Source of the DNA: an uncultured Alphaproteobacteria bacterium | GTDB taxonomy: Bacteria; Pseudomonadota; Alphaproteobacteria; RF32; CAG-239 | Length of the DNA: 36,284 nt | Direction: 5' to 3' | NCBI GenBank assembly: GCA_944391515.1 | Contig: CALXTW010000019.1 | Span: 1-36,284, forward strand | Part shown: positions 7,151 to 15,639 of the stretch, one piece after another | Layout of the letters: each line of letters starts with the position of its first letter | Numbering within the stretch: the stretch's first letter is position 1 | Translations under genes and position numbers: made by a program | Notes under the pieces: generated by a model | What the model saw: the letters and a program-made list of their open reading frames with translations, nothing else | Databases searched by the model: none | Told to the model about the DNA's origin: nothing

Positions 7151-8312
7151 CTAAAAATTATATTTGAGACCGACTGTACTACCTATGTTATAGAAATCTT
7201 TGCCAAACTGATAAAAACTTTCAACAAAGATATCAAATCTTTCATCATTTTCGGTGGTAAGGCGAAAAGCTATGTCTCCCATATCTCGCGGTACATCAAT
7301 ACCATTGGCCCCAAATAATTCTTGTTGGGCTAAGAAGTATGCATTTACGCCGCCATTGGTATCGGCTAATTCATGATACCAACGGAAGTGGAGTTCGGGT
7401 TTGACAACCATACCGTTATCCAATTTATATTCTTTTTTGGCTTTTAAGCCCAGCATGGTTTTGACAGAATTATAATCTTCTGATTCAACATGCATATTCA
7501 TCGGACCTATTCCCGTCTCCTCATAAGTATCTGTTTTGATATTGGCTCCAAATAAGCCTGCCATTGGTTGTATTATCAAATTGTCTTCCAAATAGAACCG
7601 ATAGCCTGCACTAAGATGAGCCGAAAATTGTTCCTGAAACACCATTTGTCCCTTCAACAAAGCTGCTTAAAAAGCTATTTGTTCCAGTCATATTTTTTAG
7701 AATAACAGTACCATTCGTGCTTTGATTACGGGTGGTGCTATCCGATACGCCTGCATAGATTGCCCCTAAAGTTTGATCTCCGCAACCGTCATCATCCGAA
7801 TTATTTGAAGGAGCAAAAGTTCCACCTGTAATTGTTATGATATTATTCGTCGCGCCGGCGCCACCTTCTACATTTCCTTTGATGGTTCCGCCTGAAATAT
7901 TGATATTATTTGACGTTCTTCGGCTTGTACCATTATAATTACCACTATCGGCTGTAGCTAAAATATTCCCCTCAATGGTGCCACCCGAAATATTTAAAGT
8001 GTTGGTTTGAGTGATATTTCCACCGTTTCTTACTCGGTTGAGACCTATCACATCGTTTTGCGCCGTTCCACCGCCAAAATTAAGTATTTGATTTGTGACA
8101 TTCTTTGTTTGCGTCCCTATCAAATCTTTTTTAAATGTGGCGGAATTAGATGTGGCTGTAAAAGTATCAAAACTCGAACCTGAAGCTTTGTCTGTAGCAA
8201 TATATATGGAAGTTTGATTATCCGTTATGTTAACAGACCCATTGCCTGCTTTGGCTTGTTGAGAAAATGCTAAAAAAGCAACCGAACACAATAAATATAT
8301 ACGTAATGTCAT
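7151..8312 (-). pseudogene. Broken autotransporter (passenger and barrel out of frame)
   Basis: The 5' part (8312 to 7611, 233 codons, ATG with GAGG upstream) has a signal peptide ending QQAKA and a passenger with NISGGTIEGN and NINISGGTIKGN repeats. It then runs into TAG in about the last 20 codons. The 3' part continues in another frame (from about 7660 to 7151): SAGYRFYLEDN, LGLKAKKEYKLDNG and the ending VGLKYNF, which are the last strands of an autotransporter barrel. Only about 170 residues of barrel remain against the usual 260-280, and the passenger is short. A deletion that also shifted the frame explains this better than a single-base slip. No homopolymer sits at the junction, so phase variation is not suggested. 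The same motif style links it to the intact neighbour at 3334. Confidence 0.75.
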
Positions 8313-8408
8313 TTCCGCCTCTTTGATTTTTTTACATGTTCAATGAGATATGATGTAAATTCTCGTTTTCAATAGAGGTAAATAAAATTCTATAATTTCT
8401 TTTTATAT

Positions 8409-9176
8409 TTATTGTTCATTATGAACGGTAGAATAAATCTTGTCCCAGCCGGTATTATGCGTTGCTCCTTTTATGGTTTTTATCTCGGCTTGATGACGAA
8501 CAAATTTTTGAACCATCTGTGGCAAAATTACCTTATCATCCTCCCCTACATAGTGTTTTTGGGAAATTTGCATAAAATTATCACGATAATCGGCTAAATT
8601 TAATGATTCTGATAATGGGGGCAAATTATGATAGGTGGTCCAATCAAGATGATCCAAATTGCCGGCAATAGTTATGATTTTTTTGACATTTAACCCTTGT
8701 TTGGCTGAAGATACAAGTCCTGCGATTTGAGCTCCGCCGGAAAAACCTATCAAAATTACGGGATGTGTCCCTGCTATTTGACGAATGGCTTCATATTCAG
8801 CATTTATCACCTCAGGAGCAAAACGCGCCGTTGTCCAATGTCTTTGAGAACAAATCTTAGTGTTTATATATTGGCAAGGTCTTGCCAAATATATCACATT
8901 GGCTTGGTTATCACTAAAAGCCAATTGGCGGACAAAAGTACTCCTTGGTGTTGGGTCTTGCGTCGGGCGGCCATAAGCATTAAAGGCATAGCCGTCTCCT
9001 TCTATGTATATTTTATAAACAGCGTTCGGATTGGTTATTTTTTGCCAGCTCACAATATCAAAATTCTTGGTTTTGATTTCTTTATAAACAAAACTTCTCG
9101 GCGGTGTAATACCCACACATCCCATCAAGGTCAAAACGCTGATTATTTGTAGTATGCGTTTGCCTGTATGTTTCAT
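8409..9176 (-). CDS. Exported lipoprotein with alpha/beta-hydrolase fold
   Basis: About 255 residues from the ATG at 9176, which lies 2 nt after the nitroreductase stop; an ATG four codons upstream overlaps that gene and is less likely. MKHTGKRILQIISVLTLMGC is a lipoprotein signal with lipobox LMGC, so the protein should be lipid-anchored at a membrane. The rest is an alpha/beta-hydrolase-like domain: GDGYAF near the oxyanion position, ILIGFSGGAQ as the nucleophile elbow (GxSxG) and a late ATHNTG supplying the likely catalytic His. Substrate is unknown; esterase or thioesterase activity is possible. It probably shares a transcript with the nitroreductase. Confidence 0.75.
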   Translation of the reverse strand: MKHTGKRILQIISVLTLMGCVGITPPRSFVYKEIKTKNFDIVSWQKITNPNAVYKIYIEGDGYAFNAYGRPTQDPTPRSTFVRQLAFSDNQANVIYLARPCQYINTKICSQRHWTTARFAPEVINAEYEAIRQIAGTHPVILIGFSGGAQIAGLVSSAKQGLNVKKIITIAGNLDHLDWTTYHNLPPLSESLNLADYRDNFMQISQKHYVGEDDKVILPQMVQKFVRHQAEIKTIKGATHNTGWDKIYSTVHNEQ

Positions 9177-9178
9177 GT

Positions 9179-9721
9179 TTATTCCCATACCGTCAATATT
9201 TCGTTTATATCTTTTCTTTTTGGAGCTTGTACATCTGCTGAACTTCTATACCCTAAGGCAATAACGGCTCCAATATTTTCACTTTCGGGAATATTCAGAA
9301 GTTCACGAATGGCATCGGCATCTCGCAAACCTAAGATGACGCTGTCTATCCCCATGTCTGCAGCCTTTAGTACAAGATATGCATTTTGCAAACCCAAATC
9401 ATAGCATCCCCATCCATTGCCCATTTCATTTTCAGCATTACCCTCTCTATCAAATCCTGAACGATTTTTTACATAAGTCGTCACGAGCAAAACATTGACA
9501 TCTTTGGATACTATTTGATTTTGCGGAACCAAGCATGAACGTAATGCCGCTAACTTATCACTAGCAAAAACGGCATAATAACGTCCCGTTTGAGAATTTT
9601 TCCACGATGGAGCTTGTTGCGCGCATTTTACTAATTCAGCGATTTGTTCTTTATTTAGTTTTTTATTAGCATCATAAGCGCAAATACTTCTTCTTTGCGC
9701 AACAACTTCATCAAAAAGCAT
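9179..9721 (-). CDS. Nitroreductase-family FMN oxidoreductase
   Basis: About 180 residues from the ATG at 9721, chosen because GGGAGAG stands a few nt upstream; a further ATG at 9739 lacks a site. The N-terminal AQRRSICAYD and the CAQQAPSWKNSQ segment match the FMN-binding start of nitroreductases. The C-terminal part (GLQNAYLVLKAADMGIDSVILGLRD, then ENIGAVIALGYR) matches the rest of the fold. Such proteins are FMN homodimers that reduce nitro-compounds, quinones or related acceptors with NAD(P)H. The physiological substrate cannot be read from the sequence. It is followed 2 nt later by the lipoprotein hydrolase. Confidence 0.85.
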   Translation of the reverse strand: MLFDEVVAQRRSICAYDANKKLNKEQIAELVKCAQQAPSWKNSQTGRYYAVFASDKLAALRSCLVPQNQIVSKDVNVLLVTTYVKNRSGFDREGNAENEMGNGWGCYDLGLQNAYLVLKAADMGIDSVILGLRDADAIRELLNIPESENIGAVIALGYRSSADVQAPKRKDINEILTVWE

Positions 9722-9814
9722 ATCTCTCTCCCAATTCAAAACAAATTTATTATGTAATATTGTGCATAAATTGTGTTTATAAAAAATTAAAATTGGATAG
9801 ATTATGTTATTTAT

Positions 9815-9842
9815 TTGACATTCTGAAAATAATCTATATAGT
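9815..9842 (+). promoter_or_regulatory. Sigma70-type promoter of the PFL operon
   Basis: TTGACA (9815-9820) and TATAGT (9837-9842) are 16 nt apart, about 110 nt before the pflB start. A partial FNR-like half site (TTGAG, spacer, ATTAA) begins at 9851 but is too degenerate to call. Confidence 0.55.
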
Positions 9843-9916
9843 GCAATCGCTTGAGAAATATTAAAAATTTTATCTATTTCATTTATGAAGAAATGTTGAT
9901 TTTATAGATGTTAGTA

Positions 9917-9940
9917 ATGTTGCCGTGGCGGCAACATAAA
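9917..9940 (+). promoter_or_regulatory. 5' leader hairpin before pflB
   Basis: ATGTTGCCG and CGGCAACAT form a perfect 9-bp stem with a 3-nt loop, followed by AAA and the ribosome site AAGGAG. The core GTTGCC-N5-GGCAACATAAA recurs exactly before the methyltransferase gene (17760-17781, reverse strand). It could stabilise the 5' end or bind a regulator. Confidence 0.6.
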
Positions 9941-9954
9941 GTAAGGAGATAAAT

Positions 9955-12036
9955 ATGTCAGATATAACATCAGAAACACAATCTGCTTATGATGGTTTCG
10001 TTGGCGGTAAATGGCAATCCGAAATCAATGTAAGAGATTTTATTCAGAAAAACTACACCCCGTATGAGGGTGATGCCAGCTTTTTGGCCGGTCCGACAGA
10101 AGCCACAAAAAAATTGTGGGATATGTGCTGTGAGTTAAGCAAAAAAGAACGTGAAAAAGGCGGTGTGTTGGATATGGATACCAAAGTTGTATCTTCTATC
10201 GTTTCACATGGTGCCGGTTATTTAGATAAAAATTTGGAAACTATCGTTGGTTTCCAAACTGATGCTCCGTTCAAACGCTCTCTGCAACCGTTCGGCGGTA
10301 TCAGAATGGCTGAAACTTCTTGCAAATCTTATGGCTATGAAGTTGATCCTGAAATTTCTGAAATCTTTACAAAATACAGAAAAACTCATAACCAAGGTGT
10401 TTTTGATGTTTATACCCCTGAAATGAAAGCTGCACGCCACTCCGGTATTATTACCGGTCTTCCGGATGCTTATGGTCGTGGTCGTATTATCGGTGACTAC
10501 AGACGTGTTGCTTTGTATGGTATTGATCGCTTAATTCAAGACAAGCAAGAACAATTCAAATCTCTTGAAGGGGAAATGACGCCTGATAGAATCCAATTAA
10601 GAGAAGAAATTGCTGAGCAAATCAGAGCTTTGAAAGAAATGATTGAGCTCGGTAAAACCTATGGATTCGACATTTCTAAACCAGCTAAAAGCGCAAAAGA
10701 AGCCATTCAATGGTTGTACTTTGGTTATTTGTCTGCCGTTAAAGAACAAAACGGCGCTGCAATGAGCTTGGGTAGAACTTCTACTTTCTTGGATATTTAT
10801 ATTGAAAGAGATTTGAAAAACGGCGTTATTACCGAAGAACAAGCTCAAGAAATGATTGACCACTTCATTATGAAGTTGAGATTGGTTAAATTTGCTCGTA
10901 CTCCTGAATATAATGAATTGTTCTCAGGTGACCCGACTTGGGTAACCGAATCAATCGGTGGTGTCGGTATTGATGGTCGTCCTTTAGTTACCAAAAACTC
11001 TTTCAGATATTTGAGAACTTTGGAAAACTTAGGTACTGCTCCGGAACCAAACTTGACTGTTTTGTGGTCTAAGAGATTACCACACGCTTTCAAAGAATAC
11101 TGCGCTCATATTTCTATCAAAACATCTTCAATCCAATATGAAAATGATGACTTGATGCGTGTAACTCACGGCGATGACTATGCAATTGCTTGCTGCGTAT
11201 CTTCTATGGTTGTCGGTAAAGAAATGCAATTCTTCGGTGCTCGTGCTAACTTGGCTAAATGTATGCTTTATGCCATCAACGGCGGTATCGATGAAAAATC
11301 TAAAGAACAAATCGGACCTAAATACAGACCAATTACTTCTGAATACTTAGACTATGATGAAGTTATGGAACGCTATGAAGATATGATGGAATGGTTGGCT
11401 GGATTGTATGTCAACACATTGAACGTCATTCACTATATGCATGACAAATATTGCTATGAAAGATCTCAAATGGCTTTGCATGACAGAGACGTTAAGAGAT
11501 ATTTCGCAACAGGTATTGCCGGTTTGTCAGTTGTTGCCGACTCTTTGTCTGCTATCAAATATGCTAAAGTTAAAACCATCAGAGATGAAAATGGTGTCGT
11601 TGTAGATTACGAAGTTGAAGGCGACTTCCCGAAATATGGTAACAATGATGACAGAGTTGACCAAATCGCTGTTAACCTTGTTAAGAAATTCATGGGAATG
11701 ATTAGAAAACACTTCACCTACAGAAATTCTATTCCGACCATGTCTATCTTAACCATTACATCTAATGTGGTTTATGGTAAAAAGACAGGTAATACTCCTG
11801 ATGGAAGAAAAGCTGGTATTCCGCTTGCTCCGGGCGCTAACCCAATGCATGGTCGTGATACTCATGGTGCCGTTGCTTCTTTGGCTTCGGTTGCAAAACT
11901 TCCGTTTAATGATGCTCAAGATGGTATTTCTAACACCTTCTCTATTATCCCGAATGCCTTGGGTAAAGATGAAGTATTTATGGGTGATTTAGATATCCAA
12001 CTTGACTGCGGATGCTGTGAAGGTACCTGTAAATAA
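9955..12036 (+). CDS. pflB: Pyruvate formate-lyase core subunit lacking the glycyl-radical domain
   Basis: 693 residues against about 760 for the usual enzyme. PFL splits pyruvate and CoA to acetyl-CoA and formate in anaerobic fermentation. The barrel is well conserved: [25 protein letters not shown], and the catalytic Cys pair C413-C414 in [37 protein letters not shown] and [17 protein letters not shown] follow near the end. Homology then stops just before the region that carries the radical glycine. In its place is a short tail with CGCCEGTC (685-692) and a TAA. The missing C-terminal domain is encoded by the next gene. AAGGAG stands 7 nt before the ATG. Both parts have their own start and ribosome site and lie in different frames, so this is a true split rather than a single frameshift. 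Confidence 0.95.
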   Translation: MSDITSETQSAYDGFVGGKWQSEINVRDFIQKNYTPYEGDASFLAGPTEATKKLWDMCCELSKKEREKGGVLDMDTKVVSSIVSHGAGYLDKNLETIVGFQTDAPFKRSLQPFGGIRMAETSCKSYGYEVDPEISEIFTKYRKTHNQGVFDVYTPEMKAARHSGIITGLPDAYGRGRIIGDYRRVALYGIDRLIQDKQEQFKSLEGEMTPDRIQLREEIAEQIRALKEMIELGKTYGFDISKPAKSAKEAIQWLYFGYLSAVKEQNGAAMSLGRTSTFLDIYIERDLKNGVITEEQAQEMIDHFIMKLRLVKFARTPEYNELFSGDPTWVTESIGGVGIDGRPLVTKNSFRYLRTLENLGTAPEPNLTVLWSKRLPHAFKEYCAHISIKTSSIQYENDDLMRVTHGDDYAIACCVSSMVVGKEMQFFGARANLAKCMLYAINGGIDEKSKEQIGPKYRPITSEYLDYDEVMERYEDMMEWLAGLYVNTLNVIHYMHDKYCYERSQMALHDRDVKRYFATGIAGLSVVADSLSAIKYAKVKTIRDENGVVVDYEVEGDFPKYGNNDDRVDQIAVNLVKKFMGMIRKHFTYRNSIPTMSILTITSNVVYGKKTGNTPDGRKAGIPLAPGANPMHGRDTHGAVASLASVAKLPFNDAQDGISNTFSIIPNALGKDEVFMGDLDIQLDCGCCEGTCK

Positions 12037-12054
12037 AAATAGTGACAGTGAGGC

Positions 12055-12089
12055 GTGAATAGTGTATACTATTGGGTGTCGCTATTCAC
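12055..12089 (+). other. Intercistronic hairpin between PFL core and radical subunit
   Basis: GTGAATAG (12055-12062) pairs with CTATTCAC (12082-12089), extended by two more pairs including one G-U. No T run follows, so it is more likely an mRNA-stability or processing element than a terminator. It could set different levels for the two subunits. Confidence 0.55.
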
Positions 12090-12134
12090 AAATCACGGTT
12101 TATTAACAATCAATAACTTGTAAAGGTAAAAAAA

Positions 12135-12377
12135 ATGGCTACTCAACAAGAAGAAAATTTGATTAATTTGTTGGATGGTTATGTTGAAAAAGGTGGTCAC
12201 CACTTAAACGTAAACGTATTCAACAGAGAAACTTTGCTTGATGCTCAAGCTCATCCGGAACAATATCCGCAGTTGACTGTCAGAGTTTCCGGCTATGCCG
12301 TAAACTTCATTAAGTTGACTAAAGAGCAACAAGATGACGTTATCTCCAGAACTTTCCACTCTGCAATTAATGCTTAA
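12135..12377 (+). CDS. Stand-alone PFL glycyl-radical domain (GrcA/YfiD-like)
   Basis: 80 residues matching the C-terminal domain of pyruvate formate-lyase almost end to end: [39 protein letters not shown] and [15 protein letters not shown]53 in RVSGYAV is the glycine that becomes the radical after action of the activating enzyme. E. coli GrcA (YfiD) is a spare radical domain that repairs oxygen-damaged PFL and has its own N-terminal extension. Here the extension is nearly absent and the upstream pflB lacks this domain, so the protein looks like an obligate second subunit. AAAGG lies 9 nt before the ATG. The neighbours are the PFL core upstream and the activase downstream. Confidence 0.93.
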   Translation: MATQQEENLINLLDGYVEKGGHHLNVNVFNRETLLDAQAHPEQYPQLTVRVSGYAVNFIKLTKEQQDDVISRTFHSAINA

Positions 12378-12400
12378 TTGACAGAGAGGTTTTCTTAAAA

Positions 12401-12430
12401 AAGCAAGATTTTATATCTTGCTTTTTTTTT
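12401..12430 (+). terminator. Terminator after the glycyl-radical subunit
   Basis: AAGCAAGAT and ATCTTGCTT form a 9-bp stem with a 5-nt loop followed by a long T run. pflA begins 34 nt later, so it needs readthrough or its own promoter; partial termination would keep activase below its substrate. Confidence 0.8.
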
Positions 12431-12463
12431 ATTATGCGATATTGATACCTCAAGGAGAAAATA

Positions 12464-13216
12464 ATGTCTGAAATATTAGGAAACATTCATTCGATTGAAA
12501 GTTGCGGAACGGTTGATGGGCCTGGTATCCGATTTGTGGTTTTTACGCAAGGTTGCCCTATGCGTTGCTTATATTGCCATAACCCTGACACGTGGAATAC
12601 AAAAGAAAATCAACTCATGAGCGTTGATGAAATTTTGGCGCAATACGATGGCGTCAAAGAGTTTTGCCATGGGGGCATAACCGTAACCGGTGGAGAACCT
12701 ATGTTGCAAATGGACTTTGTGACAGAATTGTTCAAAAAAGCGCAAGAAAAAGGCATTCATACCGCGTTGGATACGTCAGGTGCGTTGTTTAATAAAAACA
12801 ATACTGAAAAAGTCGATGAACTTTTGAAATATACCAGTTTGGTTTTGCTTGATATTAAACATATCGATGATGAAGAGCACAAAAAACTGACCAAACATAC
12901 CAATAAAAATATTTTGGAATTTGCCAAATATCTCTCTGAGCAAAAGAAACCTATGTGGGTTCGACATGTGGTTGTGCCCGGTATTACTTTTAATCCTGAA
13001 TATTTGGAAAAGCTGGGGCTGTTTTTAGCATCCTTGCATAATGTGGTTGCTTTGGATGTTTTGCCTTATCATGATATGGCTTTACCTAAATATAAAAATT
13101 TGGGAATTGCTTATCCGCTTGAAGGCGTCCCTCCACTTACTAAAGAACAGGCTCTTGAAGCCAAAAAAATTATTTTGAATGCATATAAATTAGCTAAAGA
13201 AATGAACGGACAATAA
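12464..13216 (+). CDS. pflA: Pyruvate formate-lyase activating enzyme
   Basis: 250 residues, the usual length. It is a radical-SAM enzyme that abstracts a hydrogen from the PFL glycine. The N-terminus has SIESCGTVDGPGIRFVVFTQGC followed by C31-x3-C35-x2-C38, the ligands of the 4Fe-4S cluster, and then HNPDTW. GGITVTGGEPMLQ is the SAM-binding GGE segment, and LLDIKHIDDEEHKKLT and WVRHVVVPG are conserved activase motifs. AAGGAG lies before the ATG. Here the target glycine is on the separate 80-residue protein encoded just upstream, which makes the recognition of a two-part PFL interesting. A strong terminator follows. Confidence 0.95.
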   Translation: MSEILGNIHSIESCGTVDGPGIRFVVFTQGCPMRCLYCHNPDTWNTKENQLMSVDEILAQYDGVKEFCHGGITVTGGEPMLQMDFVTELFKKAQEKGIHTALDTSGALFNKNNTEKVDELLKYTSLVLLDIKHIDDEEHKKLTKHTNKNILEFAKYLSEQKKPMWVRHVVVPGITFNPEYLEKLGLFLASLHNVVALDVLPYHDMALPKYKNLGIAYPLEGVPPLTKEQALEAKKIILNAYKLAKEMNGQ

Positions 13217-13248
13217 AAAGAGGTACTTAACGTACCTCTTTTTATTTT
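13216..13248. terminator. Bidirectional terminator between pflA and the Nudix gene
   Basis: AAAAGAGGTAC (13216-13226) and GTACCTCTTTT (13232-13242) form an 11-bp stem, with T runs available on both strands. It sits between convergent genes. Confidence 0.85.
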
Positions 13249-13257
13249 TTTTAGAAA

Positions 13258-13704
13258 CTATAAATCTATTATATCTATTACATGAAAATTGTCATCGTAG
13301 ATAAAACGCCTTTTGACATAGTTGCCGGCAATAATTTCCGGTAAAAAATTTTTATCAGCCTCTCGCATTTTATCATAAGGTATTTTATCTTCATCTACCC
13401 AAAAGAGCTGAACTTCATCAGCTTTTTCATGAATATTGCCACTGAATTTGGTACTTTTGAAGACATGAACATAAAAATCTTTGGTTGGGAATTCAATGTA
13501 TCCGACTTGTATGGGGTTTTCTATTTTTAAGCCGGTTTCTTCCAGCGTTTCTCTGATTACACATTCTTCCATCGTTTCATCTGGTTCTTTTTTTCCTCCC
13601 GGAAAATTCAGACATCCTTGGTTAATCCCCCTTTGATGTTTAATCATTAAAAACTTATGATTGACAACATCTTCAACAATTGAAAGAGATGCTTCTTTGG
13701 TCAT
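13258..13704 (-). CDS. Nudix hydrolase (MutT-like)
   Basis: 148 residues with a complete Nudix box, G-x5-E-x7-RE-x2-EE-x-GL, in GGKKEPDETMEECVIRETLE followed by ETGL (about residues 35-58). The N-terminal VVNHKFLMIKHQRG and LNFPGGK fit the 8-oxo-dGTP diphosphatase-like group, but substrate cannot be fixed from the motif. The family hydrolyses nucleoside diphosphates linked to other groups with Mg2+. AAAGGA lies about 10 nt before the ATG. It is convergent with pflA. Confidence 0.88.
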   Translation of the reverse strand: MTKEASLSIVEDVVNHKFLMIKHQRGINQGCLNFPGGKKEPDETMEECVIRETLEETGLKIENPIQVGYIEFPTKDFYVHVFKSTKFSGNIHEKADEVQLFWVDEDKIPYDKMREADKNFLPEIIAGNYVKRRFIYDDNFHVIDIIDL

Positions 13705-13758
13705 TTATGTGTTTTCCTTTGAAATTATATTCCCTATAATAACTTAAATAAAAAAAGA

Positions 13759-13784
13759 AAAGCCACCTTTTGCAAGGTGGCTTT
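13759..13784 (-). terminator. Terminator downstream of the exported hypothetical
   Basis: AAAGCCACCTT and AAGGTGGCTTT form a perfect 11-bp stem with a TTGC loop. A T-rich run follows on the reverse strand, just past the stop at 13797. Confidence 0.8.
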
Positions 13785-13796
13785 GAATTTATATCT

Positions 13797-14321
13797 CTAT
13801 CTTCCTTGAGATTGGTTGTAATAATCCATAAATGAAGCGGTATTTAATACTTTAGCATCAGCTCTAAACTGATTAATTTCATTTGTAACTTCTCTTAAAT
13901 CCAATTCTTTTTCTTGACCATTTTCATTAGTTACAAATTTTCCGCCTTTGTATGCAAAATTACTGTTTTTACTATTAAATTCGAAGCTTTTGGAACCATC
14001 TAATTCCTCAGTTTCTTTTACACTGGCATTACCTTTTTCCCATTTGTTCCACTCACTTCCATCCTCATTAACACCAGATACTTTATTATCTTCACCAACG
14101 GCTAATTTAAACTCTCCGGCATAGGTTTGTGCAATTTGTGACTTTTTTATACTAATCATTGAATTACTACCATTGCTCATATCTCTATCGTTGCTTTGTG
14201 TATTTTCAGCTGCATTTCCAGTAAAAATTGCGGATGCTGTAGCTATACCTACTGCAATTGTTTTACCCTTATTGGCAACTTTCTTGCGGACGTTTTGTAA
14301 TTTGTTTGCGATTTTGTTCAT
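13797..14321 (-). CDS. Small exported hypothetical protein
   Basis: About 174 residues from the ATG at 14321; AAGGAG stands 8 nt upstream, so the ATG eight codons further out is not preferred. A basic N-terminus (KLQNVRKKVANKGK) precedes the hydrophobic stretch TIAVGIATASAIFTGNAA, a signal peptide or single anchor. The mature part is polar and Asn/Ser/Lys-rich, with FKLAVGEDNKVSGVNEDGSEW, FEFNSKNSNFAYKGGKFVTNE and a C-terminal helical segment. I recognise no domain. The alternation of short hydrophobic and charged stretches suggests a small beta-rich exported domain. It has its own terminator and appears monocistronic. Confidence 0.6.
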   Translation of the reverse strand: MNKIANKLQNVRKKVANKGKTIAVGIATASAIFTGNAAENTQSNDRDMSNGSNSMISIKKSQIAQTYAGEFKLAVGEDNKVSGVNEDGSEWNKWEKGNASVKETEELDGSKSFEFNSKNSNFAYKGGKFVTNENGQEKELDLREVTNEINQFRADAKVLNTASFMDYYNQSQGR

Positions 14322-14514
14322 TTGTTTTCTCCTTAGATAATTCATTTTATCTATCTATAGCATATTTTTGAGATGTTTTCAAGTCTAAAAATAGACAAAA
14401 TTCATTTTTTGTAAAATTTTCATCCAAACGATAATTTTTATTGGTAATATATACGAGCTAAGGTTAAAAAATTGTGAAAAAAGCACTATAAATCATCTGA
14501 TTAGCTAATAACAA

Positions 14515-14556
14515 CAAAAAACCTCTGTCCGCGGTTAAGCGGAACAGAGGTTTTTG
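14515..14556 (-). terminator. Terminator downstream of the GT-like gene
   Basis: CCTCTGT-CCGC pairs with GCGG-A-ACAGAGG (one bulge) and is flanked by A and T runs. On the reverse strand it follows the stop at 14567 and ends in TTTTTT. Confidence 0.75.
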
Positions 14557-14566
14557 GGGAAAAGGA

Positions 14567-15430
14567 TTAAAGAGAGTTAAATATCTCTTCCATCTTCTTT
14601 CCTAGCTGATTCATATCTGTCAGCTCATCAAATCCAATTGCGTAGATTTGATAGCCGGCATTCTTGTATGCCTCAGCAATTTTTTCCCAGTTTTCCACAC
14701 CTTTCCTGTTGTACAGGATGATTTGCGGGGTGCTTGGGAAGCAGGTCAAGAGATACCATGTGTGGGTGCCTGCGATACCCATACACAGGTCGGTTTTAGC
14801 GTACAAGTTATAATACTGCTTGTGCGCAATACCGCGGATACCAAAGACCTCACGGTCTTCTGCATATCCTGGAACATAGCATTTGAATTCCTTTATTAAT
14901 GCCTCGATTTTGTCGAGGTCATTAACCTTGTGAAAATGTTGTCCCAAAATCAGGGTTACATTTGACAAGGTTTTCATGAAATTAAATGCCTGTGGTTGCA
15001 CGCTCTGCTGTGCGGCAGTAACACCGCACTGTCCGTCAGAAACAAGTTTCTGTGGAACGAACATAATGTTCGTGCGGTAGCGCGGAACACTGAGGAACCT
15101 TGGAAGAGGCTCCTTTATTTCCGGCTGCAGCGCAGGATATTCAGCGAAGAGCTTCCACTCCGCTTCGGTGATTTCACCGTCGAGTAGAGACTGCCTTGCA
15201 TTCCAACCACGACGGGGTAACGTTTCGCGTTCTTCCCATTTGGCTGGACGCATCTCAGGAGCGATGAAGCTCAGGTTTGTCATTATTTGAGACACTTGTG
15301 CTTCAAATTCTTCCTGTGTTTCTTTTTCACTGAATGCGACCAACTCAAGTCCGAGTGCTTTACACATTTTTACGGCAAAAAATCCATGACCAAATGCCTC
15401 AGTTACGAGGCCAATTTTTGTTGTTTCCAT
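14567..15430 (-). CDS. Unassigned protein, possibly GT-B-like glycosyltransferase
   Basis: About 287 residues from ATG at 15430 (METTKIGLVTEAFGHGFF). A GTG eight codons upstream is also open, but neither start has a clear Shine-Dalgarno site. The N-terminal KIGLVTEAFGHGFFAVKMCKALG resembles the first Rossmann unit of a GT-B enzyme. The C-terminal CMGIAGTHTWYLLTCFPSTP and NWEKIAEAYKNAGYQIYAIG resembles the donor half of heptosyltransferase-like proteins, with a short insert rich in Pro and Arg between. I cannot assign a family with confidence. Base composition is visibly richer in GC than the neighbours. It has the same promoter and leader hairpin as the methyltransferase gene at 16542, so the two are probably co-regulated. 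Confidence 0.7.
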   Translation of the reverse strand: METTKIGLVTEAFGHGFFAVKMCKALGLELVAFSEKETQEEFEAQVSQIMTNLSFIAPEMRPAKWEERETLPRRGWNARQSLLDGEITEAEWKLFAEYPALQPEIKEPLPRFLSVPRYRTNIMFVPQKLVSDGQCGVTAAQQSVQPQAFNFMKTLSNVTLILGQHFHKVNDLDKIEALIKEFKCYVPGYAEDREVFGIRGIAHKQYYNLYAKTDLCMGIAGTHTWYLLTCFPSTPQIILYNRKGVENWEKIAEAYKNAGYQIYAIGFDELTDMNQLGKKMEEIFNSL

Positions 15431-15500
15431 AATTTGAAAGTTTTGTGCCACCACCGCTGTATTGTTTTATAACGATGATGACGGGTTAAACAATAAAATT

Positions 15501-15538
15501 GGTCATCAGCAAGCAACCGCTGTTGTTGAATAATGACC
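15501..15538 (-). ncRNA. Structured 5' leader element, copy A
   Basis: On the reverse strand, GGTCAT and ATGACC close a stem around an inner CAAC-AGCG-GTTG hairpin. The core (CAAGCAACCGCTGTTG on the + strand) is identical in copy B at 17797-17831, where the outer stem is GGCTAT/ATAGCC. The two changes keep the pairing, which supports a conserved RNA structure. It lies about 25 nt after the -10 of the promoter at 15563-15591. Confidence 0.6.
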
Positions 15539-15562
15539 ATAATAATATTTTTCATGGACTAG

Positions 15563-15591
15563 AATATAGCATAAATTACCCCCCGAGTCAA
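15563..15591 (-). promoter_or_regulatory. Promoter of the GT-like gene
   Basis: On the reverse strand, TTGACT and TATATT are separated by 17 nt, with TTATGC before the -10. The promoter upstream of copy B has the same layout (TTGACT, 17 nt, TATGTT). A conserved TATTTTTTTGTCAA block lies just upstream in both and may be an UP element or a divergent -35. Confidence 0.7.
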
Positions 15592-15639
15592 CACTATTTG
15601 ACAAAAAAATATAAAAATTTCTTAAATTGACACAATTAC

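Noticed and set aside
9851..9866. FNR site before pflB
   Set aside because: Only one half resembles TTGAT-N4-ATCAA; the other half is too degenerate to claim.
10222..11712. Reverse ORFs inside pflB
   Set aside because: They are short, lie entirely within a highly conserved gene on the other strand and show no domain or start signal.
12007..12377. PFL break as a simple frameshift error
   Set aside because: The radical domain has its own ATG and ribosome site, 98 nt of non-coding spacer with a hairpin separates the parts, and the core ends in an unrelated cysteine-rich tail.
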